DNA of 64,000 bases, taken from Hyphomicrobiales bacterium (GTDB lineage Bacteria > Pseudomonadota > Alphaproteobacteria > Rhizobiales > Rhizobiaceae). The position numbers were made by a program, and so were the translations under genes. Under the pieces are notes generated by a model. It saw only the letters and a program-made list of their open reading frames with translations. It was not told the DNA's origin and did no database searches. Positions 18,012-26,381 of this stretch are shown piece after piece. The DNA is taken from the NCBI GenBank assembly GCA_003577315.1, contig QEVK01000007.1, positions 1 through 64,000 of the forward strand, read 5' to 3'. Position 1 is the first letter of the stretch; every line of letters begins with the position of its first letter.

Positions 18012-19136
18012 TCAACTCCCATTTTGCTGCTCTTCCGATTTATTGCCTGCACCGCCGGAAGCGGCCGCATTGCCGCTGCCGGGATTCTGCGGGATGAGCC
18101 AGATGTCGTCCGGCCGCCACCGGAGCCAGACGCGGGTGGCGGGCGGGTGCCGCTGCCGGTCGGACGGGACCATGGCGACGAGCTGCCGGCCGTTTTCCAG
18201 CACCAGCCGATAGCGCACGGTGGTGCCGAGATAGATCGCCTGGTCGACCACCGCGCCGACGCCGCGCCCGGACGGCTCGACGTCGAGGCGGATCGATTCG
18301 GGGCGCAGCGAAGCCGCCTGCTCGCCATCGCCCGTGCCATCGGCACCCTCGCACGGGAAGCGCACGCCCCGGTCGTCGAGGAAGCGCACGCCGTCCTCCT
18401 CGCGCAGCCGGCCGGTGACGATGTTGGCGCTGCCGAAGAAGTCGGCGACATAGGCGGTGGCCGGCCGGGAATAGAGCTCGGACGGGCTGCCGACCTGCTC
18501 GAGCCGGCCCGCGTTGACGATGGCGATGCGGTCGGACAGCGACAGCGCCTCCTCCTGGTCGTGCGTCACCATGACGGTGGTGATGCCGACCTGGCGTTGC
18601 AGATCGCGTATCTCGCCCTGCACCTCCTGGCGCAGCTTGCGGTCGAGCGCGCCGAGCGGCTCGTCCAGAAGCAGCACCGAGGGGTTGAACACCAGCGCGC
18701 GGGCCAGCGCGACGCGCTGCTGCTGGCCGCCCGAAAGCTCGGCTATGCGGCGCGCGCCGTAGCCCTCGAGGCGCACGAGGGAGAGCGCGCGCTCGACCTC
18801 CCGGCCGATCTCGTCGCGGCCCTTGCGGCGGACCTTCAGCGGGAAGGCCACGTTGTCGAAGACGTTCATCGTCGGGAACAGCGCGTAGCTCTGGAACACC
18901 AGCCCGATGTTGCGCCGGTTGGCCGGCGCGTCGGTGATGTCGGCGCCGTCGAGGAAGATGCGCCCCCGAGTCGGCTGCCGCAGCCCGGAGATGATCCCGA
19001 GAAGGGTCGACTTGCCCGAGCCGCTCGCGCCCAGGATGGTCATGAACTCGCCCTGCCCGACATCGAGGCTGAACGCATCGAGCACCGTGACGGCGCCGAA
19101 TTTCATTCCCACATCACGAATGGCGATTGAGGTCAT
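18012..19136 (-). CDS. ABC transporter ATPase, PotA type
   Basis: A 374-residue ATPase, first gene of the operon. Walker A is GASGSGKST, the Q-loop region GLVFQSYALFPTM, the signature [15 protein letters not shown], Walker B LLLDEPLGALD, then the H-loop VMVTHDQEEALSLSD. The C-terminal third is the TOBE regulatory domain of spermidine/sulfate/maltose-type ATPases. It energises the permeases encoded at 15301-16991. A 14-bp palindrome at 19206-19219 lies about 70 bp before its start and probably controls the operon. Confidence 0.9.
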   Translation of the reverse strand: MTSIAIRDVGMKFGAVTVLDAFSLDVGQGEFMTILGASGSGKSTLLGIISGLRQPTRGRIFLDGADITDAPANRRNIGLVFQSYALFPTMNVFDNVAFPLKVRRKGRDEIGREVERALSLVRLEGYGARRIAELSGGQQQRVALARALVFNPSVLLLDEPLGALDRKLRQEVQGEIRDLQRQVGITTVMVTHDQEEALSLSDRIAIVNAGRLEQVGSPSELYSRPATAYVADFFGSANIVTGRLREEDGVRFLDDRGVRFPCEGADGTGDGEQAASLRPESIRLDVEPSGRGVGAVVDQAIYLGTTVRYRLVLENGRQLVAMVPSDRQRHPPATRVWLRWRPDDIWLIPQNPGSGNAAASGGAGNKSEEQQNGS

Positions 19137-19205
19137 CGACTTCCTCTCGGCGCTTCGCGTACTAGAGTTCCCGCGGAGACGGATTGTGAGGTATTCCGAT
19201 CATTT

Positions 19206-19219
19206 ATTGAACGTTCAAT
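19206..19219. promoter_or_regulatory. Perfect 14-bp palindrome ATTGAACGTTCAAT, likely TetR operator
   Basis: The site lies in the 177-bp gap between the divergent ABC-importer operon (19136, minus) and a TetR gene (19314, plus). Read on the minus strand, TTGAAC could serve as a -35 element. A site of this shape and place suggests binding by the adjacent TetR protein; this is inference. Confidence 0.6.
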
Positions 19220-19313
19220 TAGGATCATATGGCAGGGGTTTTTTTTCGATGTCAAGCGCAAGAGCGACCGGGGCGACCCATGTCGACATCGGCAGCGCAT
19301 ACGGGAGGCGCCA

Positions 19314-19946
19314 ATGACGACGAGCCGCAGCAAGCCGAAGAATTCCGAGGAAACGCGCAACGCGCTCATGGATTCCGCGGCGCGCCTGTTCCGCGAGAAG
19401 GGCTACGATTCGACGTCGCTGAAGGATCTGGCTGTCGCCGTGGGCGTGTCGCCATCGGCGATGTACTGGTATTTCCCGTCGAAGAACGACCTGCTCTACA
19501 GCGTGATCAAGCGGACCCTGCACCGATTCGAGGACGGCATGGCGCTGGCTCTCGCGAAGGTCGACGATGCGCCGCCCTCCCGGCTCGCGGCTTTCGTGCG
19601 CTACTATGTCGAGGCCCAGCTCAGCGGATCGAGCGAGGTGGCCGCCTATTCCTACGTCTATGCCACCGGCCACATGCTCGACCACCTGCCCGAATCCAAC
19701 CGCGCGGAACTGAGCGACATCGAGCGGCGGATCTTCCGCTTCGTGCGCGGGACGATCCAGCAGGGCGTCGACGAGGGGAGCTTCGCCGCGGAGCACGCGG
19801 GCACGGCGGCCCTGGCCATCATCGGCATGTGCGAGCACGTCCAGACCTGGTTCCGGCCCGACGGCAAGGGCACGGTCGGTGAGATCGCCGACCGCTATGC
19901 CGGGCTGTGCCTGTCGATGGTGGGATACCGGCCCGACCGCCGCTGA
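19314..19946 (+). CDS. TetR-family transcriptional regulator
   Basis: A 210-residue regulator with the N-terminal helix-turn-helix ALMDSAARLFREKGYDSTSL followed by VGVSPSAMYWYFPSKNDLLY. The remainder is the variable ligand-binding helical domain. The ATG follows a GGGAGGCG ribosome site. It is divergent from the Pot-type importer/aminotransferase/CoA-ligase operon, with a perfect palindrome between them, and so is the probable local repressor of that operon and of itself. The ligand is unknown. Confidence 0.87.
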   Translation: MTTSRSKPKNSEETRNALMDSAARLFREKGYDSTSLKDLAVAVGVSPSAMYWYFPSKNDLLYSVIKRTLHRFEDGMALALAKVDDAPPSRLAAFVRYYVEAQLSGSSEVAAYSYVYATGHMLDHLPESNRAELSDIERRIFRFVRGTIQQGVDEGSFAAEHAGTAALAIIGMCEHVQTWFRPDGKGTVGEIADRYAGLCLSMVGYRPDRR

Positions 19947-19983
19947 GCCGCTGCCACGAGGGGCGAAGCCGGAGGCCGCGCGA

Positions 19984-20008
19984 CGTCTGCGAGGGCGCGA
20001 CGCAGATG
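19984..20008. terminator. Weak hairpin between converging genes
   Basis: An 8-bp inverted repeat (CGTCTGCG / CGCAGATG, one wobble pair) with a 9-base loop lies between the TetR stop (19946) and the convergent phosphotransferase stop (20074). Confidence 0.3.
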
Positions 20009-20073
20009 CGGCATCGTGACCGCCCGCGACATGGCGCGCGAGCCGGCACAGATCGTCTCAGGCCCGGGCGGAA

Positions 20074-21132
20074 TTAACCCCCGTCCTGCTTGCCGGCGAT
20101 CATCTGGCTGGCGGTCCTGGCCATGACCTTGCGCCGGCCGGCGACGGCCAGCGCATTGGCCGAGCTGGCGTTGCCCTGCATCGCGCGCGCATAGACCCCC
20201 TGCAGGATGGCGATCAGGCGGAACAGCGAGAAGACGAGGTAGAACGTCCAGCCGTCGATCCGGCCGCGCCCGGTCGCCGCGCAATAGGCGTCGAGCAGGT
20301 CCTCCTCGGCGGGGATGCCCAGCGCCTTCAGGTCGAGCCCGAGCAGGCCCCTCGAATCCCCGCCCCCGGCCGGCAGGTGGTAGGGCAGGCAGCAATAGGC
20401 GAGGTCGCCCAGCGGGTCGCCCAGCGTCGAAAGCTCCCAGTCGAGCACGGCGCGCACGACCGGCTCACGCTGATCGAAAACCAGATTGCCGAGCCGGAAG
20501 TCGCCATGCGCCAGCGTCGTCCTCGCCTCGCCGGGCAGGTTCGCCTCCAGCCAGGCGATGATCTCCTCGACCAGCGGATCGACGCCGTCGACGGCCGTGT
20601 CGCGGTACTGCTTCGACCAGCGCTCGAGCTGGCGCACGACGTAGTTGCCCGGCCGGCCGAAATCCGCCAGCCCCGCCGCCTGCCAGTCGACATTGTGAAG
20701 CGCCGCCATGGTGGCGACCATCGCGCGGTAGCAGGCCGTGCGATCCTGCGGCGGGCTGCCGGGCATGTCCGGCGTCTCGAAGACGCGGCCCTCGACATAA
20801 TCCATCAGGTAGAAGGCCGTGCCGATCACGCCCGCGTCCTCGCACAGAAGGAGGCTGCGCGGCACCGGCACCGCCGAGCCCTGCAGGGCGCTGATGACGC
20901 GGTATTCGCGTTCCACCTGATGGGCCGATTTCAGCAGCGCGCCGGACGGCTTCTTGCGCAGCACCATGCGCCAGCCCTCACCCTCCAGCAGGAAGGTCGG
21001 GTTGGACTGGCCGCCCTGGAACTGCCGGACCCGGAAGGGACCGGCGGCCTCGGGAAGATGCGCGGCAAGATAATCGTGCAGCGCCGCTTCATCGAAGCGG
21101 TGCGCGGGCAGCGGATCGACGAGCTGCGACAT
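20074..21132 (-). CDS. Phosphotransferase family protein, LvaA/ACAD10-11 kinase-like
   Basis: A 352-residue protein-kinase-fold enzyme of the aminoglycoside phosphotransferase family. The FQGGQSNPTFLL segment (residues 38-49) is typical of the subgroup that includes bacterial LvaA and the kinase domain of ACAD10/ACAD11, which phosphorylate the 4-hydroxyl of 4-hydroxyacyl-CoAs. The catalytic loop LAHGDFRLGN (His209, Asp211, Asn216) and the metal site LDWEL (Asp231) are intact. It follows an SDR with a 2-bp gap, and an enoyl-CoA hydratase lies at the head of the operon, which fits 4-hydroxyacyl-CoA metabolism. No LvaB-like small partner is visible. Function by analogy only. Confidence 0.8.
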   Translation of the reverse strand: MSQLVDPLPAHRFDEAALHDYLAAHLPEAAGPFRVRQFQGGQSNPTFLLEGEGWRMVLRKKPSGALLKSAHQVEREYRVISALQGSAVPVPRSLLLCEDAGVIGTAFYLMDYVEGRVFETPDMPGSPPQDRTACYRAMVATMAALHNVDWQAAGLADFGRPGNYVVRQLERWSKQYRDTAVDGVDPLVEEIIAWLEANLPGEARTTLAHGDFRLGNLVFDQREPVVRAVLDWELSTLGDPLGDLAYCCLPYHLPAGGGDSRGLLGLDLKALGIPAEEDLLDAYCAATGRGRIDGWTFYLVFSLFRLIAILQGVYARAMQGNASSANALAVAGRRKVMARTASQMIAGKQDGG

Positions 21133-21134
21133 GG

Positions 21135-21890
21135 TCAGGACGCCATCTCACCGCCATCGGCCACCAGAACCTGTCCGGTGACGTAGGAGGAGAGATCCGA
21201 GGCGAGGAACAGCGCGACGCCGGCGATCTCTTCCGGGCGGCCGATGCGGCGCAGCGGCGTGCGGGCCTCGACGCGCGCCCGTCGTTCCGGGTCCTCGATC
21301 AGCGCCCTGGCGAAGTCGGTGGCGATCAGCCCCGGCGCGATGGCGTTGACGCGCACATTGGAAGGGCCCCATTCCAGCGCCAGGTTGCGCGCAAGTGCTG
21401 CCTCGGCCGCCTTCGACATGCCGTAGCAGCCGATGGTGGTGGTGCCGCGCAGGCCCGCGATGCTCGACAGCAGGATGACCGAGCCGCCGCCGCGTTCGAC
21501 CATCTGCGGGATCACCATGTTGCACAGCCACAACGTGCCCTTGACGTTGGCGGTCATGATCTTGTCGAAGGCCTCGTCGGAAAGCTCCGCCATGGTGCCG
21601 TAGACGGGATTGACCGCGGCGTTGCAGACCAGGATGTCGATCGGCCCGAAATGCGCCCACGCGGCGGCGAGGAGGCTTTCCAGATCCTCCTTGCGGCCGA
21701 CATGGCAGGGATGGGCGAACGCCTTGTGCCCGGCCGCGCGCAGCCCGGCTGCCACCGCCTCGCAGGCCTCGGCCTTGCGGCTGGAGACGACCACCGACGC
21801 CCCCGCCCTCGCACAGGCCTCGGCGATCGCCTTGCCGATGCCACGGCTCGAGCCGGTGATCACCGCCACTTTTCCGCTCAGATCAATCAT
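21135..21890 (-). CDS. Short-chain dehydrogenase/reductase
   Basis: A 251-residue classical SDR. The cofactor loop TGSSRGIGKA, the NAG-like VCNAAV, the catalytic serine in ILLSSIAGL and YGMSK are present, followed by the APGLIATDF and SYVTGQVLVADGG C-terminal features of oxidoreductases acting on hydroxy- and oxoacyl compounds. Placed directly before the LvaA-like phosphotransferase, it may reduce a 4-oxoacyl-CoA to the 4-hydroxyacyl-CoA, as LvaD does in levulinate breakdown; that is inference from context. ATG at 21890. Confidence 0.85.
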   Translation of the reverse strand: MIDLSGKVAVITGSSRGIGKAIAEACARAGASVVVSSRKAEACEAVAAGLRAAGHKAFAHPCHVGRKEDLESLLAAAWAHFGPIDILVCNAAVNPVYGTMAELSDEAFDKIMTANVKGTLWLCNMVIPQMVERGGGSVILLSSIAGLRGTTTIGCYGMSKAAEAALARNLALEWGPSNVRVNAIAPGLIATDFARALIEDPERRARVEARTPLRRIGRPEEIAGVALFLASDLSSYVTGQVLVADGGEMAS

Positions 21891-21993
21891 GGTGTTTCCT
21901 GCATCGTTGCTGTCGTGCTGAAACCGCCGGCGCGCAGGCGCGGCCCGCTCCCCGCAGGTCGCGGATTGCCGGTCCCTGCCGGGCGCCGATGGT

Positions 21994-22929
21994 CTATTTT
22001 TTCGCCGCCTTGCCCGCCCCGGGCCTGCCGGCGGTCGGCTTGCGCGCGGACGTCTTGCGCGGCGCCGCCGGCGCGCCCTGCGCCGGTGCGGGATCGTCCC
22101 GCCCGTCTCCAGTCGCCCCGTTGGACACCCCGTTGTCGGCCGCCGCCGGGCCGGCGAAGCCGTCGATCAGGCGATGCCGGTCGCGCTCGAAGGCGGCCTG
22201 AAGCTCCTTCACCTGCCTGTCGAGGGCGTCGAGCTTGGCGGCGGTCTCGGCCATGGCGTCGGCCGTCTCGGCATAGCGGGGCCAGGCGCCGACGCGCTTG
22301 CCGCCGTCGTCGATGAAGCCGCGCTCGAGGATCTCGCAGACCACCCCGGTGATCTCCTCCTCGGGGAACGGGGCGAACCGGATCCAGTGGTGGACGTAGT
22401 TGCACATGCCGAACAGCGACAGCACCATGAGGCGCGGCGGCATCGGCTTGAACAGACCCGACGCCTGCCCTTCCCGGATCACCGCCTCGAACTTCCTCTC
22501 GAAGGCCCGCTTGCGCCGCAAGACCGCATCGTGACTATCGGCGGGCAGCGCGTTCTGCTGATAGTGGATCAGCGACCACATGTCGGCCTGCTCGATCATC
22601 AGCCCGATATAGCGGGAGACCATGCGCCGCAGCCGCTCGTCCGGCGCGAAGGGCTCGTCGGCGATCGGCAGCACCTGCGTCTCCGCCCTGGTCAGCATCC
22701 GGTCGTAGATCTCGACCAGTATGTCCTCCTTGCTGCGGACGTAATGGTAGAGCGCGGCCTTCTGGATGCCGAGCCGCTCGCCGATGTCGTCCAGCGAGGC
22801 GCCGTGATACCCCTTCGACGAGAACAGCTCCGCCGAGACGGTCAATATCTGCTCCCAGCGCTCCTCCGCCCGCAGGCGCCTTCTCGGTCTGGGGGCCGGC
22901 TGTTCCGCCATGCCGGCGTTTGTCGCCAT
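21994..22929 (-). CDS. TetR-family regulator with a Lys/Ala/Pro-rich C-terminal tail
   Basis: A 311-residue protein, about 100 longer than usual. The helix-turn-helix is ILTVSAELFSSKGYHGASL, then LGIQKAALYHYVRSKEDIL. After the ligand domain comes a helical segment with heptad-like charge pattern (DALDRQVKELQAAFERDRHR) and a basic tail (PRKTSARKPTAGRPGAGKAA) resembling histone H1-like bacterial tails. It lies in an operon with the enoyl-CoA hydratase, SDR and phosphotransferase. I propose it reads the TTACC-N4-GGTAA sites in this window, including one on the promoter of its own operon. ATG at 22929 places the N-terminus normally; the frame runs open to 23058. Confidence 0.82.
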   Translation of the reverse strand: MATNAGMAEQPAPRPRRRLRAEERWEQILTVSAELFSSKGYHGASLDDIGERLGIQKAALYHYVRSKEDILVEIYDRMLTRAETQVLPIADEPFAPDERLRRMVSRYIGLMIEQADMWSLIHYQQNALPADSHDAVLRRKRAFERKFEAVIREGQASGLFKPMPPRLMVLSLFGMCNYVHHWIRFAPFPEEEITGVVCEILERGFIDDGGKRVGAWPRYAETADAMAETAAKLDALDRQVKELQAAFERDRHRLIDGFAGPAAADNGVSNGATGDGRDDPAPAQGAPAAPRKTSARKPTAGRPGAGKAAKK

Positions 22930-23067
22930 ATCCTCGTTTCCCGACTTGCAGGCAGCCCCCGGACGGGGCTGCTTCCTCTTGCGTGAGCCGACACAGTAGT
23001 TGCACCGGACAGCCATGAACAGAAGCGATCGGCTTTCACGGGCGCTTTCCCCGCGCAAACCGTGCCC

Positions 23068-23850
23068 TCAGCGGGCGGCGTAGCGCGCCGGCCGCCGCTC
23101 GGCCCAGGCCTTCGCCCCTTCCGTCGAATCCTCTGTCAGGTGGATCAGCTTGTTCAGCTCGCGGTAGATGCGCAGGCCGTCGTTGAGCGGCAGCTCGCGG
23201 CCGCGCAGGACGATCTCCTTGGTCATGCGCACCGCCAGGGGGCCGTTGCTGCAGATCTCGTCGGCAAGATCGTCCACCGTCTTCTGCAGGTCGGCCACCG
23301 GCACCACCCGGTTGACGATGCCGAGCCGGTAGGCCTCCTCGGCGTCGAAGCGGCGGCCGGTCATCAGCAACTCCATCACCGCGCCGAGCGGCGCCGAGCG
23401 CGGCATGACCAGCGCGCCGAAGCCGTGCAGCACGCTCCATTTCACCTCCGGCGCGGCGAACACCGCATTGTCGGCGGCGATGCGGATGTCGCAGCTCATC
23501 GCCAGCTCCATGCCGCCGGCCAGGCAGAAGCCGTGGACCGCCGCGATCACCGGCTTCGACACCTGCAACCCCATGTCGAAGCGCTCGGGGCGGAACGGCT
23601 TCCACTCGAACGGCCCGCTGGTCAGCGACCCGTGCAGCAGCTCCAGGTCGGCGCCCGCCGAGAAGGCGCGCTCGCCGGCCCCGCGCACGACGATCACCCA
23701 GACATCGTCATCGGCGTCGAACTCCTGCAGGCCGGCCGAGATCTCCTGGTACATCTTGCGTGGCATGGCGTTGAGCTTGTCCGGGCGATTGAGCGTCACA
23801 TAGCCGACCCGGTCGCGGCGCTCCATCGTGATGTAGGTCTTTTCCGACAT
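23068..23850 (-). CDS. Enoyl-CoA hydratase/isomerase
   Basis: A 260-residue crotonase-fold enzyme. Family stretches include VGYVTLNRPDKLNAM, AFSAGADLELL (oxyanion hole), KPVIAAVHGFCLAGGMELAMSCDIRIA (second oxyanion hole) and GIVNRVVP. The position following GGMELAMSCD reads ...AAPEVKW, with the glutamate expected near the active site; the second catalytic glutamate of true hydratases is less obvious, so an isomerase or other crotonase reaction is possible. It heads the operon with the TetR regulator, SDR and phosphotransferase and is preceded by a promoter whose -10 box overlaps a TTACC-type operator (23989-24002). Confidence 0.85.
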   Translation of the reverse strand: MSEKTYITMERRDRVGYVTLNRPDKLNAMPRKMYQEISAGLQEFDADDDVWVIVVRGAGERAFSAGADLELLHGSLTSGPFEWKPFRPERFDMGLQVSKPVIAAVHGFCLAGGMELAMSCDIRIAADNAVFAAPEVKWSVLHGFGALVMPRSAPLGAVMELLMTGRRFDAEEAYRLGIVNRVVPVADLQKTVDDLADEICSNGPLAVRMTKEIVLRGRELPLNDGLRIYRELNKLIHLTEDSTEGAKAWAERRPARYAAR

Positions 23851-23988
23851 GGTCCATCTGTCTCCGTTACTTCTGATATCGAGAAACACGTCCGCCACTG
23901 CGCCCGAGCGGTCGTTCATCTGCAATGCGGGGAACCCGGACGGTCCCGACGGGTCGCCGGCGCAACCCTCGCCTCCTCGTGAATTAAC

Positions 23989-24002
23989 TTACCAAATGAT
24001 AA
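23989..24002. promoter_or_regulatory. Operator A of the TTACC-N4-GGTAA family
   Basis: TTACC-AAAT-GATAA, an inverted repeat with one mismatch. It overlaps the -10 box of the minus-strand promoter for the 23850 operon. The same motif recurs at 24106, 31690, 31805, 42105 and 42121. Confidence 0.6.
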
Positions 24003-24024
24003 ATTATATGAATCTCCCGATCAA
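23996..24024 (-). promoter_or_regulatory. Predicted promoter of the enoyl-CoA hydratase operon
   Basis: On the minus strand, TTGATC (24024-24019), a 17-base spacer and TATCAT (24001-23996). The -10 lies inside operator A, so a bound repressor would block RNA polymerase. Confidence 0.55.
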
Positions 24025-24105
24025 CCTCGATCTTTGTAAAATAAAGAAAAACCCGGCATCTGGCTTTTCCCCGACACGCCCTTGCCGGTGACTTTTGTCC
24101 TTAAA

Positions 24106-24119
24106 TTACCCTACGGTAG
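24106..24119. promoter_or_regulatory. Operator B of the TTACC-N4-GGTAA family, within a gene end
   Basis: TTACC-CTAC-GGTAG coincides with the last codons and stop of the cyclodeaminase gene, about 104 bp upstream of operator A. It could serve as an auxiliary site for looping. Confidence 0.5.
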
Positions 24120-25047
24120 ATAATGCCGAACTATCATGCAGCGCCATGGCCATGCCGAAGAGCCCGGCGCAGCAGCCCGGATGGAACAGGATGACGGGGC
24201 CGGCCTCCCTTGTCCGCGCCGGCCGCTCGCCGGCGAGAAGCCCGCCCAGCTCGTGATCGACGGGGAAGGCGCCGGGCACCCGGCCGGCCTCGATCATCTG
24301 CCGCGCCTGGAGGGCGTCGTCGGCGATCACCAGCGCCTGCCGGGCGCCGCCGGGCGACCAGGGCCGCAGCATGTCGACCGACGACAGCAGCGCCCCCGGC
24401 TTCAGCCAGCCGGCGTCGAGGAAGGGCTCGACGCCGAACGATTCGGAGATGGAGGAGACGACGATGTCGCCTTCGCGCACGGCGTCCGCCGGGTCGGCGC
24501 ATGTCACGGCCTCGATGCCGTGAGCGGCGGCGTGGTCGGCGAGCGCCTGCGACGAGCCCCGCGAGCGCGAATAGGAGTACACCCGCCTCACCGGGAACAT
24601 CGCCGCCAGCGCGTCGAGATGGAGCCTTGCCTGCAACCCCGCGCCGATGAACGAGACGGCCTGCGTTCCGGCCGGTGCGAAGCGCTGCGCGGCGATCACC
24701 GTCATCACCACCGGCAGCACGCTGCTCATGGTGTTGCCGTGGATCGTCAGCAGCGGCGTCGCGTCGCTCGAGCGGAACAGCACCTGCGCCGAGCGGTAGG
24801 TGGAGCGCCCGCCCTTGACCGGCTCGCGGTCGAGCCCGACGAGATTGTGGAAGAACGCCAGGTCGCGCCCGCCCCAGATGCCGTGCGTGGCGATGGCGTA
24901 GGCGCCCGACGCGGCGAGCAGCATCCGCTTCGGCTCGACCAGCATCTCGCCGCGCGCATGGGCGGCCAGCGCCAGCGAGACCGGCCCGGCCAGATCGGCC
25001 GCCCTGACGCCCCGCGCGGCGATCGCCGCATCGTCCATCACCTGCAT
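24106..25047 (-). CDS. Ornithine cyclodeaminase/mu-crystallin family protein
   Basis: A 313-residue NAD(P)-binding protein. The N-terminal half has the EPKRMLLA and HGNTMSSVLP positions of the family; the Rossmann part is AVSFIGAGLQARLHLDAL, followed by VYSYSRS and GDIVVSSIS. Family members reduce or form cyclic imines (ornithine cyclodeaminase, ketimine and pyrroline-2-carboxylate reductases, alanine dehydrogenase). As last gene of an amino-acid importer operon next to a FAD amine oxidase, it may handle the imine the oxidase makes. Start at 25047 has GGGAGGTG before it. Confidence 0.8.
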   Translation of the reverse strand: MQVMDDAAIAARGVRAADLAGPVSLALAAHARGEMLVEPKRMLLAASGAYAIATHGIWGGRDLAFFHNLVGLDREPVKGGRSTYRSAQVLFRSSDATPLLTIHGNTMSSVLPVVMTVIAAQRFAPAGTQAVSFIGAGLQARLHLDALAAMFPVRRVYSYSRSRGSSQALADHAAAHGIEAVTCADPADAVREGDIVVSSISESFGVEPFLDAGWLKPGALLSSVDMLRPWSPGGARQALVIADDALQARQMIEAGRVPGAFPVDHELGGLLAGERPARTREAGPVILFHPGCCAGLFGMAMALHDSSALSTVG

Positions 25048-25091
25048 GTCGCACCTCCCGTTCGGCCGGCTTCCCGCCCGGCCGTCCTGTC

Positions 25092-26381
25092 CTATTTCGT
25101 GTACTTGTCGTAGACGCGGTGAAGACGGATGGCCGCGCCCAGCAGCGCCGGCCGCCTCTGCCAGGCCGGCATCGGCGGCAGGGGAAGCCCGAACACGGTT
25201 CCGGCGTCGTCGGCCCCCAGGATGCGCCGAGCGATCTTGTGGCCGAGATAGCTCGACATGGTGATGCCGGTGCCGCAGCAGCCGATCATCCAGTGCACCC
25301 TGTCGCCGGCGCCGACATGGGGGATGAGGTCGGCGGTGATGGCGAAGCGGCCCGACCAGAAGAAGTCCACGGCCACGCCGCGCGTCGCCGGGAACCGCGC
25401 CTCGAACGCCGCCGCGATGCGCCGGGCCTTGTCGGCGGTGCTGCCCTCGAGGAAGCCGGCGCGCGCGCTGTAGACCAGCCGGGTCCCGCACGGCGACAGC
25501 GCCATGTAGTTGAGCACCTTGCGCGTGTCGCCGAAGATCTGCGCGCCGCGGATCACCCGGGCGATGTGTTCGGGCGGCAGCGTCTGGGTGACGACGCAGA
25601 AGGCCGGCACCGCCGCGATCGAGCGCGCCAGCGCGGCCGACAGCGCCGAGTCCGGCGCGGTTTCGGCGTTCGTCGCCAGCACCACATGCGCCGCGCTCAC
25701 CACGCCCTGCGGCGCGAGCTCGACCGCGACGGCGCCGGCCGCCGGCTTCAGGCCGACCATCCGGGTCCGCTGGGCGATGCGCACGCCATGCGCCCGCGCG
25801 GCGCGGGCCAGCCCGAACTGGTAGGCGGCGGGGTTGACGGTCGCCGAATCCGGCACCAGCATGCCGCCGCGATAGACGGAGCTGCCGATGAACTCGCCCA
25901 GCTCCTGCGCCGAGAGCAGGCGGGCCTCCGGCAGGCGCGCCTTCACGGCCGGGAACTCCGAGCGCAGCCGCCGCATCGATTTCTCGCTGTGGGCGGCCAT
26001 GACGCGCGTGCAGCGGCGCAGGTCGCAGGCGATGGCGTGGTCGGCGATGATCCGCTCGGTATGGGCGCGGGCCAGCACCGCCTCGCGATAGACCGCATCC
26101 GCGGTCTCGCCGCCGTATCGGCGGGCAAGCTCGTGCAGGCGCGCCTTCGGCACGTTGGCCAGCGATCCGGCCGCCCGCGAGGACGCGCCGTCGCCGATGC
26201 GTCGGGCCTCGACCACCAGCACCTTCATGCCCTGCCGCGCCAGCTCCAGCGCGGCGCTCAGGCCGCCATAGCCGGCCCCCACGACGACGGCGTCGAAGCT
26301 CTCGCCGGCCTCGACCGCGTCGTCGGCGACGGGCTCGAGACCGTCCGTCCAGAACAGGAGCTCGTTTTCAGCCGTCGCCAT
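25092..26381 (-). CDS. FAD-dependent amino acid/amine oxidoreductase (DAO family)
   Basis: A 429-residue flavoprotein. The dinucleotide motif [20 protein letters not shown] is at the N-terminus, followed by [19 protein letters not shown] and, near the C-terminus, [35 protein letters not shown], the pattern of glycine/sarcosine/gamma-glutamylputrescine oxidase-like proteins. The first stretch WTDGLEPV is typical of PuuB-like oxidases. It probably oxidises the C-N bond of an imported amino acid or amine. It overlaps the ATPase gene by 14 bp. The ATG at 26381 has an AAGGTGG site; an upstream start at 26414 is less likely. Confidence 0.83.
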   Translation of the reverse strand: MATAENELLFWTDGLEPVADDAVEAGESFDAVVVGAGYGGLSAALELARQGMKVLVVEARRIGDGASSRAAGSLANVPKARLHELARRYGGETADAVYREAVLARAHTERIIADHAIACDLRRCTRVMAAHSEKSMRRLRSEFPAVKARLPEARLLSAQELGEFIGSSVYRGGMLVPDSATVNPAAYQFGLARAARAHGVRIAQRTRMVGLKPAAGAVAVELAPQGVVSAAHVVLATNAETAPDSALSAALARSIAAVPAFCVVTQTLPPEHIARVIRGAQIFGDTRKVLNYMALSPCGTRLVYSARAGFLEGSTADKARRIAAAFEARFPATRGVAVDFFWSGRFAITADLIPHVGAGDRVHWMIGCCGTGITMSSYLGHKIARRILGADDAGTVFGLPLPPMPAWQRRPALLGAAIRLHRVYDKYTK

